The translations under genes and the position numbers were made by a program. A DNA stretch of 64,000 nt, from positions 1,555,261-1,619,260 of the forward strand of contig CAWAMS010000002.1 of assembly GCA_963783245.1 (NCBI GenBank), given 5' to 3'. How positions within the stretch are numbered: the first letter of the stretch is position 1; every line of letters starts with the position of its first letter. The notes beneath the pieces are model-generated. The model searched no databases and was not told where the DNA came from. It saw only the letters and a program-made list of their open reading frames with translations. Below, one piece after another: positions 27,274 to 35,666 of this stretch. This DNA is from Bog-473 sp963783245. GTDB taxonomy: Bacteria; Actinomycetota; Acidimicrobiia; Acidimicrobiales; RAAP-2.

Positions 27274-27374
27274 TCCGACGCGTGGTAGTTCTCCTGGTAC
27301 TCGGCGGCCTCGCCGCGCTCGTGTACCAGTCCATACCCGACATCACCCGCTATCTGCGCATGCGGAGGATGTGA
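27270..27374 (+). CDS. DUF6893-like 34-residue membrane peptide
   Basis: A 34-residue peptide starting MIRRVVVLLVLGGL and ending IPDITRYLRMRRM. One membrane helix is flanked by basic residues, with a cytoplasmic amphipathic tail RYLRMRRM. The size, position and tail match the tiny proteins I know as DUF6893, which sit between the maturation protease and hypC in actinobacterial group 1h operons. The ATG overlaps the protease stop (ATGA), and TGA 27372-27374 lies seven bases before hypC. The function is unknown; a membrane tether for the hydrogenase or its electron acceptor is an inference. Confidence 0.7.
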   Translation: MIRRVVVLLVLGGLAALVYQSIPDITRYLRMRRM

Positions 27375-27381
27375 TGACGCC

Positions 27382-27669
27382 ATGTGCCTAGGGATCCCCG
27401 GCCAGCTACGCGAGTTCAGCGACGTCCATGAGCATCTGGCCCGCGTGGAGGTGTCCGGCGTGACGCGGATCATCAATATCGGCCTGCTGGAGGACGAGGA
27501 CCTCCAGCCCGGCGATTGGGTCCTCATCCACGTCGGTTTCGCCATGTCGAAGATCGACGAGAAGGAAGCAGCGCTCGCGCTGGCCTCGTTGCAGCTGATG
27601 GGCCAGGCCTACGACGACGAGCTCGATGCGTTCTGGTCGTCGGTTACCGCCAGCGAAGCCCGGGACTGA
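27382..27669 (+). CDS. hypC: Hydrogenase assembly chaperone HypC
   Basis: A 95-residue OB-fold chaperone that carries the Fe(CN)2CO group with HypD to the large subunit. The start MCLGIPGQL has the essential Cys2. The rest matches HypC (ARVEVSGVTRIINIGLL, LQPGDWVLIHVGFAMSKIDEKEA). The frame is intact. It is followed 12 bases later by hypD. Confidence 0.96.
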   Translation: MCLGIPGQLREFSDVHEHLARVEVSGVTRIINIGLLEDEDLQPGDWVLIHVGFAMSKIDEKEAALALASLQLMGQAYDDELDAFWSSVTASEARD

Positions 27670-27681
27670 GAAGGGGTCGCG

Positions 27682-28822
27682 ATGCGCTTCGTCGACGAGT
27701 ACAGGGATCCGACCGCGGCGCGCGCCCTGGTGGCACAGATCACCGCTCTGGCCGGCGACGACCACTTCAAGTTCATGGAGGTGTGCGGCGGTCACACCCA
27801 CACCATCTACCGGCACGGGATCGAGCACGTCCTCCCCCCGACGGTCGAGCTCGTGCACGGCCCCGGCTGTCCGGTGTGCGTCATCCCGATGGGCCGGGTG
27901 GACGACGCCATCGCGGTCGCCCGGGAACCCGGTGTCATCTTCACGACGTTCGGCGACATGATGCGCGTCCCGGGCAGCAACGGAAGCCTGTTGCAGGCCA
28001 AGGCGGAGGGGGCGGACGTGCGGTTCGTCTACTCGCCGTTGGATGCCCTCACGCTGGCCCGGGAGAACCCCGATCGCCGCGTGGTGTTCTTCGCCGTCGG
28101 CTTCGAGACCACGGCGCCCTCCACGGCGCTCACCCTCCTGGCGGCCAGGGCGAAGGGGGTCACGAACTTCAGCGTGTTCTCGAATCACGTGACGATCGTG
28201 CCGCCCCTCAAGGCCATCCTCGAATCGCCCGATCTCCGCCTCGACGGCTTCTTGGGCCCCGGCCACGTGTCAACGGTCGTCGGGCAGCGGCCCTACCGAT
28301 TCGTCCCTCACGAGTACGGCTTGCCCCTGGTCACGGCCGGCTTCGAACCGCTCGACATCCTGCACGCCATCTCCATGCTGTTGGCGCAAATTCGTGAAGG
28401 TCGGTGCGAGGTCGAGAACCAGTACTCCCGGGTCGTCCGCGAGGAGGGCAACCCTCGGGCGCTGGCCGTCCTGGCCGAGGTATTCGAACTGCGGCGCGCA
28501 CTTCGAATGGCGGGGACTGGGTTTCATCTCGCAGAGTGGCCTCAAACTCCGCCCGGCGTTCGCCGCCTTCGATGCCGAGTTGCTCTACGAGATCCCCGGA
28601 GTCCGGGTGGCCGATCCCAAGGCATGTCAATGCGGTGAGGTGCTCAAGGGCGTGATCAAGCCGTGGGAGTGCAAGGTATTCGGGACGGCCTGCACGCCCG
28701 AGACCCCTATCGGGACCTGCATGGTCTCCTCCGAAGGAGCATGCGCGGCCTACTACAACTTCGGCCGGATGCATCGTGAGGCGGCCGTGACCCTCGGACG
28801 ACGCAGCACGCACGACGCATGA
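27682..28822 (+). CDS. hypD: Hydrogenase maturation scaffold HypD (frameshifted)
   Basis: Assembles the Fe(CN)2CO moiety on its own iron site with HypC and HypE. Conserved parts are KFMEVCGGHTHTIYRHG, HGPGCPVCVIP, GFETTAPST, FLGPGHVSTVVG, and, after a frame change near 28495, ADPKACQCGEVLKGV and the [4Fe-4S] block CKVFGTACTPETPIGTCMVSSEGACAAYY. All catalytic cysteines are present. The restored length of about 380 residues is normal. The next gene, hypF, starts within the hypD stop (ATGA at 28819-28822). Confidence 0.93.
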
Positions 28823-31142
28823 CGACGTTGACCACCGACGATGTTCGTCAGCGGATCCGGGTGAGTGGCGTCGTCCAGGGCGTCGGTTTTCGTCCCTTCG
28901 TGCACCGCCTGGCCAGCGGTCTCGGCCTCTCCGGCTGCGTGGGCAACGACGGCGATGGGGTCTTCATAGAGGTCGAAGGCGACGAGCCCACCCTCGAACG
29001 GTTCGCGGCGCGTCTCTGCAACGAGGCGCCGCCGTTGGCCCGGATCTTCGGCATCGAGTCCGCAACGATCGCGCCGCGGCACGAGACCGGGTTTCGCATC
29101 GTCGAGAGCCACACACTCGGTACGCCGCGTACGTTCGTGGCGCCTGATATCGCCGTGTGCAGCGACTGCGTGGCCGAGATGTTCGATCCCGGCGATCGCC
29201 GCTGGCGTTACCCCTTCATCAACTGCACCAACTGCGGTCCCCGCTTCACCATCACGCGCCGGCTCCCCTACGACCGTCCGCACACGACCATGGACCGCTT
29301 TGCGTTGTGCGAGGCCTGCGCGATCGAGTACCACGACCCGGCGGATCGTCGTTTCCACGCCCAGCCCGTGGCCTGTGCGACCTGCGGCCCGCATCTGTGG
29401 TTCGACGGTCCCGACGGCGTCATCGCCGGCACCGACAACGCCCTTGCGGCCACGCAGCACGCTCTGGCTCACGCCGCCATCATCGCCCTCAAGGGACTCG
29501 GCGGCTACCACCTGGCGTGTGACGCAACATCGAGCGACGCGATCACCGCGCTGCGTCGTGCGGAAGCACCGGGCCGACAAGCCGTTGGCCGTCATGGTGC
29601 GCGACATGGAGGTGGCGCACTCGTTGGCGTGGATCGACTCCGCAGGAAGAAGAACTCCTCCTAAGCCCGGAGCACCCCATCGTGCTCCTGGCCAGACGTC
29701 GGCGTACCGCACTGGCGGAGGAGGTGGCGCCCGGCAACCCCACCGTCGGGCTCATGCTCCCCTACACGCCGCTGCATCACCTCGTGTTCCACCAGGTGCC
29801 GGGGCACGACGTCCCTCACCCGCGCATGCTGGTCATGACCAGTGGGAACCTTTCCGACGAGCCCATGAGCTACGAGGATGCGGACGCCCGCGCCCGCCTC
29901 GACCACATCGCCGACGCCTGGCTGGTCCACAACCGCCCGATCCACGTGCCCTGCGACGACTCGGTCCTGCGCATGGGCGACGGTGACGTCCTCCCGATCC
30001 GGCGTTCCCGGGGTTACGCCCCCCTCCCGGTCCGCCTACCGTTCGAGGTGCCGCCTGTGCTGGCTCTGGGGGGCGAGCTCAAGAGCACCTTCTGCCTGGC
30101 CTCGGGTCGTGCGGCCTGGGTCAGTCAGCACATCGGCGACATGGGGAGCCTCCAAACGCTGACGGCGTTCGAGCGGTCCGTGCACCAGTTCGAGGACATC
30201 TACGCCGTCAACCCCGGGTCCATCGTCGTCGACGCCCACCCGGGCTACCAGACCCGAACGTGGGCCGACCAGCAGGACGTGTCCACCATCTCGCTGGTCC
30301 AGCATCACCACGCCCATGTCGCGGCCGTCATGGTGGAGCACGGTGTGCCCGAGGACCAGCGCGTCATCGGGTTCGCCTTTGACGGCACCGGCTACGGCAC
30401 CGACGGCGCCATCTGGGGTGGCGAGGTCCTCATCGCCGGCTATGACGGCTTCGAGCGACCGGTGCACCTGCGCAACGTGCCCCTCGCCGGGGGCGACGCC
30501 ACGATCCGCAAGCCCTATCGCGCCGCGTTGGCCCACCTGTGGGCGGCCGGCATCGAGTGGTCACCCGACCTCCCGCCCGTCCGACACGCCAGCGAGTACG
30601 AACGGGAGGTCGTCCGCTCCCAGCTCCAGCACTCCGTGCAGTGCATCCCCTCGTCGAGCATGGGCCGCCTCTTCGACGCCGTGAGCTCGCTGATCGGGCC
30701 TGCGGCACGAGGCCTCCTACGAGGCGCAGGCCGCAATGGAGCTCGAGTGGGCGGCGAGCGGCAACCTCGACGCGGCACGGCCCTATGCCTTCGGCGTCGC
30801 CGGCGGTGACATCGATCCGGCGCCGGTGCTCCGTTCCCTGATCGACGACCTGCGGGCCGGCCATCGGGTCGGTCCCATGGCCGCGGGGTTCCACCTCGCC
30901 GTGGCCGAACTCATCGCCCGGGTCGCAGTCGACCTCCGCGCGCGCTCGGGAATCAGCCGGGTCGCGCTCAGCGGTGGCGTCTTCCAGAATGTCCTCGTGC
31001 TGCGCCTGGCCCACGGCGATGCTGGCGGAGCGCGGCCTCGAGGTGCTGACGCACCGGTTGGTACCCCCCAACGACGGCGGCCTGGCGCTCGGACAGGCGG
31101 CCCTCGGGGGTCGCATCGCAGCGGAGCGAGAGCCGGGCATGA
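28819..31142 (+). CDS. hypF: Carbamoyltransferase HypF (frameshifted)
   Basis: Makes the cyanide ligands by carbamoylating HypE. The domains are in order: acylphosphatase (RVSGVVQGVGFRPFVHRL), two zinc fingers (CSDCVAEMFDPGDRRWRYPF, CTNCGPR; CEACAIEYHDP, CATCGPH), YrdC-like (KADKPLAVM, then LLARRRRTALAEEV, LPYTPLHHLVF, TSGNLSDEP), and the Kae1-like C-terminal part (QHHHAHVAAVMVEHG, FDGTGYGTDGAIWGGE, LSGGVFQN, PPNDGGLALGQA). About 770 residues once four frame changes (near 29565, 29650, 30700 and 31015) are repaired. The stop is placed at TGA 31140-31142, overlapping the next ATG, but in the sequence as given the frame runs straight into the following gene. Confidence 0.9.
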
Positions 31143-31844
31143 CGCCCCGCACGTCGGAACCAGCCGCGGCGCTGGCGACCGCCGCCCTCGCGCTGGCCCG
31201 GGCCTTCGCGACGGGAGCCACCATGTGGTGCGTGGCATCGGAGTGGCCCTCCCATGCCCGGCACGTGGCAGTGGAGTTCGTGCACCCCGTGATCGTCGGC
31301 AAAAGGGCGTTGCCCGCCCGCAGCCTCGAGGGGTCCGGGGCCGAGCGCGCACTGCGGCTCCTGGCCCGACCCGGCGACGTGCTCCTCCTCGTCGGCCCCG
31401 ACGACAACCGCACGGCCGATCTCCTCGGTCGGGCCGACGCATGGGGCTTGACGAGGATCTGGCTGGGAGTCGGGCGCCGGTCTCCGCGCAGCCGGGCCGA
31501 CCACATCGTCTGGTCGGAGACCGAGAGTCCGGACCTGGCTGCGCACGGCGGCGACATGGTGCTCCTCTATCACCTGCTCTGGGAACTGACCCATGTCGTG
31601 TTCGAGCATCCCGGCCTCCTCGTCCCCGAGAATGCCTGCGCCGACGACGTGTGCATCACGTGCTCGGACGAAGGGCGCGTCGGCCGAGGTCCGAGCCGTG
31701 CAGACCGACGGTCTGGTGGACGTGATCGTGAGGGGAATGCCCGAAACGGTCGACGCCAGCCTCGTCACGCCGGTTGTTCCGGGTGATCTGATCCTGATCC
31801 ATGCCGGCGTGGCGCTGGCCACACTCGGGGGTGACCGGCCATGA
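31139..31844 (+). CDS. Hydrogenase accessory hybrid: degenerate SIS domain + HypC/HupF domain (frameshifted)
   Basis: Residues 1-165 have a sugar-isomerase (SIS) Rossmann-like layout (LALARAFATGATMWCVAS, VLLLVGPDDNRTADLLGRADAWGLTRIWLGVG, LLYHLLWELTHVVFEHPGLL) but lack the GNGGS and STSG sugar-phosphate motifs. Residues 170-235 are a HypC/HupF OB-fold with its key cysteine in VCITCSDEGR, then VDVIVRGMPETVDASLVTPVVPGDLILIHAGVAL. A frame change lies near 31680. It overlaps hypF upstream and the GmhA-like gene downstream by ATGA. Related hybrids occur in actinobacterial group 1h clusters; a chaperone specialised for this enzyme is the natural inference. Confidence 0.75.
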
Positions 31845-32503
31845 GCGACTGAGCCCACCGGCTTCCTGTACCCCTTCCTCGCTGCGGAAGAGCGCGACGG
31901 GTCCACGCTTCTCGTCGACCTCGCGCAATCGGCCACCGCCAAGTTCCACGAGAGTGAGCGTCTTCCGTAGGCGCAGCATCGAGCAGAACGCCCACACGAT
32001 CGAACAGGCCGCCACAGAGATGGCCAGCCGGTTTGCGGACGGTGCCCGGCTCTTCGCTTTCGGCAACGGCGGGAGCGCCACTGACGCCGAAGGGACGGCT
32101 CAGCTGTTCGGTGCGCCGCCCTACGGGTGCGCCCTCCCGGCACTTTCCCTGGTCGACGACAGCGCCGTTCTGACCGCACTGGCCAACGACGTCGGCTTCG
32201 ACCTGGTCTTCTCCCGGCAGCTCATCGCCCACGCCACGCCGGGTGACATCGCTGTCGGTTACTCCACCAGTGGCGATTCGGTGAACGTCCTGCGGGGTCT
32301 CGAGGAAGCATCGCGGCGCGGAGCTGCTCACGATCGGGTTGTGCGGCTACGAGGGCTCGGCCATGGCGCTCAGTGAGGCCGTGACGCATTGCCTGGTGGT
32401 GCGGTCCGAGAGCGTCCACCGCATACAGGAGGCCCAGGCCGCCTTGACGCTGCAGCTGTGGTCGGTGGTGCAGCGCCGTCTCGACGAGAAGGCGAACCGG
32501 TGA
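31841..32503 (+). CDS. SIS-domain phosphosugar isomerase-like protein (GmhA-like; frameshifted)
   Basis: About 220 residues once frame changes near 31849, 31965 and 32325 are repaired. The start ATG 31841 overlaps the previous stop. The GmhA (sedoheptulose-7-phosphate isomerase) motifs are present: LFAFGNGGSATDAEG and VGYSTSGDSVNVL, then LTIGLCGYEGS and a C-terminal helix HRIQEAQAALTLQLW. No other heptose-pathway genes are nearby. The gene is embedded between hyp genes and coupled to hypE (GTG within its stop). Its role in hydrogenase maturation or in the redox environment of the cofactor is unknown. Confidence 0.8.
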
Positions 32504-33591
32504 CCGACACGGCGCAGACCGGGCGAGAGGCCGCCGTCTTCGAGCGCATCGAAGCCTTCCGCCGGCGCCGGCCCCGCTTGCGTGACGAGGTCGTGACCCT
32601 CGCCCATGGTGCCGGGGGGAAGGCCTCGGCTGCGTTGCTCGCCGGGGTGTTCCTCCCGGCCTTCGCCGGCGACGAAGCCGGGGCCCAAACCGACGCCGCC
32701 GTCGTGGCGCTGCCCTCGGGGGAGCGGCTGGCGTTCAGTACCGACTCCTACGTCGTCAAGCCGCTGCGCTTCCCGGGCGGCTCCGTCGGCCATCTGGCCG
32801 TGCACGGCACCGTGAACGACCTGGCCATGATGGGAGCCCGGCCCGTGGCCCTCTCGGCGGCCTTCGTTCTCGAGGAGGGCTTCGCGATCGACGCCCTACG
32901 CGAGGTGGTGGCCGACATGGCTGAGGCCGCGGCCGCGGCCGGCGTTTCCATCGTGACCGGCGACACGAAGGTGGTCGACCGGGGCGCAGCCGACGGCATG
33001 TACATCTCGACGGCCGGCATAGGGCTCATCCCGGCGAACCGCGACCTCTCGGCCAGCAGGGTTCGCGAGGGCGACGTCGTGCTCTGCTCGGGCACCATCG
33101 GCGACCACGGCACGGCGGTCATGCTCGCCCGGGGCGAGCTGGCCATGGAGGCTGACATCTCGTCGGACACCGCCCCACTGAACGGGCTGGTGGAGTGCCT
33201 TTTGGCGCGGGCCCCGTCGACCCGTTGGCTCAGGGACGCCACCAGGGGCGGCGTGGGCACGGTCTGCAACGAGTTGGCCCGTGACGCCAACCTCACGGTC
33301 GTGCTGGAGGAACCCGCGCTGCCCGTGCGGCCCACTGTGGCCGCCGCCTGCGAACTCCTGGGAATCGATCCGCTCTATGTGGCCAACGAGGGCAAGCTCA
33401 TCGCCGTGGTGGCACCGGAGGAGTCCGAGGCGGCACTGGCGGCCATGCGCGCGCATCCCTACGGAGCGGAGGCCACCCGGATCGGACGGATCCACTCGAC
33501 GCCTCCGGGCATCGTCGTGCTTCGGACCACCTTCGGGGGCACCCGGATCGTCGACATGCTGGTCGGGGACCCCCTTCCCCGCATCTGCTGA
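32500..33591 (+). CDS. hypE: Hydrogenase cyanide-ligand enzyme HypE
   Basis: An intact 363-residue PurM-like ATPase that dehydrates the C-terminal thiocarboxamide to thiocyanate. GTG 32500 overlaps the upstream stop. Motifs are LAHGAGGKASAALL, FSTDSYVVKPLRFPGG, HGTVNDLAMMGA, GDTKVVDRG, TRGGVGTVCNEL, and the obligatory C-terminal end DPLPRIC with the modified cysteine as last residue. Its position directly after the GmhA-like gene differs from the usual hypD-hypE order. Confidence 0.96.
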   Translation: MTDTAQTGREAAVFERIEAFRRRRPRLRDEVVTLAHGAGGKASAALLAGVFLPAFAGDEAGAQTDAAVVALPSGERLAFSTDSYVVKPLRFPGGSVGHLAVHGTVNDLAMMGARPVALSAAFVLEEGFAIDALREVVADMAEAAAAAGVSIVTGDTKVVDRGAADGMYISTAGIGLIPANRDLSASRVREGDVVLCSGTIGDHGTAVMLARGELAMEADISSDTAPLNGLVECLLARAPSTRWLRDATRGGVGTVCNELARDANLTVVLEEPALPVRPTVAAACELLGIDPLYVANEGKLIAVVAPEESEAALAAMRAHPYGAEATRIGRIHSTPPGIVVLRTTFGGTRIVDMLVGDPLPRIC

Positions 33592-33626
33592 GGAACGGCA
33601 GCAGACCTGTTTCTTTTCGTGCAGAA

Positions 33627-33644
33627 CCGGGTAGTACCTACCGG
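33627..33644. promoter_or_regulatory. Near-palindromic site upstream of the PadR gene
   Basis: CCGGGTAGTACCTACCGG at 33627-33644 is an inverted repeat (arms CCGG-GTAG and CTAC-CGG around TAC, one arm with an extra G). It lies 27 bases before the TTG of the PadR gene, between it and hypE, where a PadR dimer could control itself or the end of the operon. Confidence 0.45.
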
Positions 33645-33670
33645 ATATACCTCTCCGGAGGAGGATTCCT

Positions 33671-34207
33671 TTGGCACAGGCGGGACCCGACGATGGCGAC
33701 CGGGAGTCCTCGGCCTCCGCACGTCGGCTCGCCAGCGACATTCTCTCTGCCGACCGTCACCCTGTGGCACAGCACCGGCCGCGACGCCAGTTCCTCCATT
33801 CGGCCATGCTGCTTCTTCTGGCGGAGAAGCCCCGCCACGGCTACGCCCTCACCAATGCCATCGCCGATCTCGGCCTCGGCGATATGGACCGCCCCAGGAT
33901 CTACCGCGCCCTGGCCGAGCTCGAAGTGCACGGTCTGGTGAAGGTCTGGGACGAGTCATCGAACTCGGGTCACGTGCGGCGGGTCTATTCGGTAACGGAT
34001 CTCGGGCATCAATCACTCAGTGCAGCCGCCGTCATGGTCGCGCACGAACGTGGTGCGTTGGACAACTTCTTGCAGCGCTACAGCCGGATCGCCACGACAT
34101 CACCGAACGGGGACATGCGCCGATCCTCCGCTTCGGCGCGGCACCTCGGTGCAACCCTCGACACGCTGCGCACGGATGGGCGATCGTCGGGACGACCACC
34201 GGAGTGA
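33671..34207 (+). CDS. PadR family transcriptional regulator
   Basis: A 178-residue protein. The N-terminal 45 residues are disordered. The PadR winged helix follows: HSAMLLLLAEKPRHGYALTNAI, RIYRALAELEVHGLVKVW, VRRVYSVTDLGHQSL, then a short dimer helix. TTG 33671 is chosen because GGAGGAGG lies eight to fourteen bases upstream. The gene is 79 bases after hypE in the same direction and may be the pathway regulator; the effector is unknown. The usual long C-terminal helix of PadR subfamily 1 is shortened. Confidence 0.8.
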   Translation: MAQAGPDDGDRESSASARRLASDILSADRHPVAQHRPRRQFLHSAMLLLLAEKPRHGYALTNAIADLGLGDMDRPRIYRALAELEVHGLVKVWDESSNSGHVRRVYSVTDLGHQSLSAAAVMVAHERGALDNFLQRYSRIATTSPNGDMRRSSASARHLGATLDTLRTDGRSSGRPPE

Positions 34208-34214
34208 CGTCGCA

Positions 34215-34431
34215 TCACCTCGCGCGCAGCATCGGTGACCCGGCGTCGCTCGCCCCCGGCGCCCGGGCGAGCGCGGCCTCGTGCCGTTGCGCCCTTGAGG
34301 CGACGAGTTCGGCGATGCGGCGCTCGAAGTCCTCGGCACGCGGCGAGCGCATCCGCCAGATCTTCGGGGGAGCTCAGCACCCGTACGGACGCACTGCCCG
34401 TCGAGCAGTGAACCTCACTCTCGATATCCAT
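34215..34431 (-). CDS. Small protein of unknown function (frameshifted)
   Basis: The ATG at 34431 has GGAAGG seven bases upstream on the minus strand. It starts MDIESEVHCSTGSASVRVLSS and continues PEDLADALA. After a frame change near 34337 it reads naturally as EDFERRIAELVASRAQRHEAALARA, ending SPMLRAR at TGA 34215-34217. The predicted product is about 70 residues with a strongly helical second half. I do not recognise the family. It converges on the PadR gene with seven bases between stops. Confidence 0.45.
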
Positions 34432-34591
34432 TTGATCACCTTCCCTGTAAGGCCGCTGTCCGTGTCGGATCACCGTGTACAAATGGTCGCTGCCAGATGG
34501 CTATTTCCAGATCTGCCGGGTTGAAACATCGGTGGCGTCGTTCCGATCCCCCTTCCTCCGACGGTAAGCTCACTCCGAGGGGAGGGCCGTC

Positions 34592-35335
34592 GTGAGCCGA
34601 TGCTGGGACCAACAGCTGTTCGAGTTCGACACGTACGGCTTCGCCGTGCTCCCGGCCGTGTTGGATCCGGCGACGAGCAGCCGCTTGGCCACCCGTCTCG
34701 ATCTGCTCGATGAGCAGCGGGGCATCGACTACGTCCACGACAACGCCTTTGCCCGCCACGTCTCGTCCGTCTACGCCGACGACGACGATTTCATGTCCCT
34801 GATCGATCACCCCGACGTCCTGGGTTTCATCGAGTCGGTCCTCGGTCCCGACATCATCCTCGGGAGCTGCAATGCCCGTATCGTGCGACCGGGCGATCCT
34901 CTGCAGGGATTCCACAGCGATATTCCGAGCCAACTGCGGCGGAGCGGTGCGCCCGTCATGGTGAACGCAGTGTGGATGATCGACCCGTTCACCGAGGAGA
35001 ACGGCGCCACGCGCTTCGTGCCCGGAAGCCACCTGGCGGCGTCCGCCACTCCCCCGCCGGACGTGAGCATCCCCCACGAGGTGCAGGCGATCGGGCCCGT
35101 CGGCAGCGTGCTGATCTTCAACGGCCAGTGCTGGCACGGGGGCGGGGCCAACAAGAGCGACGGGGTCCGCCGCGCCGTCTTCGCCCATTACCGGGTCAGC
35201 CCGTGGATGCGATTCGCCATCGACCCGTCCCGCTGGGTGTCCGCAGAGCAATGGGACCGCATGACGCCGCGCCAGCGGGCACTGCTCCGCATGACCGACG
35301 CCGTCGACCAACCCACCGCAGCCGACTACTACTGA
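34592..35335 (+). CDS. Phytanoyl-CoA dioxygenase (PhyH)-family oxygenase
   Basis: A 247-residue Fe(II)/2-oxoglutarate oxygenase, intact. The iron triad is His-x-Asp in GFHSDIP and His in NGQCWHGGGANKS; an Arg in RRAVFAHYR should bind 2-oxoglutarate. The N-terminus (LFEFDTYGFAVLPAVLDPA) is the usual PhyH start. The substrate is unknown. GTG 34592 follows GAGGGGAGG. It is oriented away from the hydrogenase island and may belong with the aldehyde dehydrogenase downstream. Confidence 0.85.
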   Translation: MSRCWDQQLFEFDTYGFAVLPAVLDPATSSRLATRLDLLDEQRGIDYVHDNAFARHVSSVYADDDDFMSLIDHPDVLGFIESVLGPDIILGSCNARIVRPGDPLQGFHSDIPSQLRRSGAPVMVNAVWMIDPFTEENGATRFVPGSHLAASATPPPDVSIPHEVQAIGPVGSVLIFNGQCWHGGGANKSDGVRRAVFAHYRVSPWMRFAIDPSRWVSAEQWDRMTPRQRALLRMTDAVDQPTAADYY

Positions 35336-35399
35336 ATGACCCGAGGCCGTGGAGCCGGGCGCTGGTTATCCCCCGCACGGTTCGGGTACGTTCGGACGT

Positions 35400-35552
35400 G
35401 TGAGCCGCAGCAAGGAATCCGCCTACCGCGAGAGCGGGGAGGCCGACTACGACGAGGCCGGATCTCCGCAGGAGAGCCCCGGCGCGGACGAACCGCGGGC
35501 GACCCCCGTGGTGGCCGACTTCGGCCGAGCATCGGCCGCACAAGGTCGCTAG
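35400..35552 (+). CDS. Small acidic hypothetical protein
   Basis: A possible 50-residue protein beginning MSRSKESAYRESGEADYDEAG and ending ADFGRASAAQGR. It is disordered in appearance and Asp/Glu/Ser rich. There is no recognised family and only a weak ribosome site. It might be a small conserved actinobacterial peptide or chance. It lies in the gap between the PhyH gene and the aldehyde dehydrogenase gene. Confidence 0.35.
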   Translation: MSRSKESAYRESGEADYDEAGSPQESPGADEPRATPVVADFGRASAAQGR

Positions 35553-35666
35553 TCTCGAGGTGACAATCAACTGATCCGAGGCCTTCGGGCCGGATTTCCC
35601 GTTCGCCCCGGTGAGGGCGGATATGGAGCGATCCATATCCCTCCGGAAGAAAGCGGGGAGAAAGCC

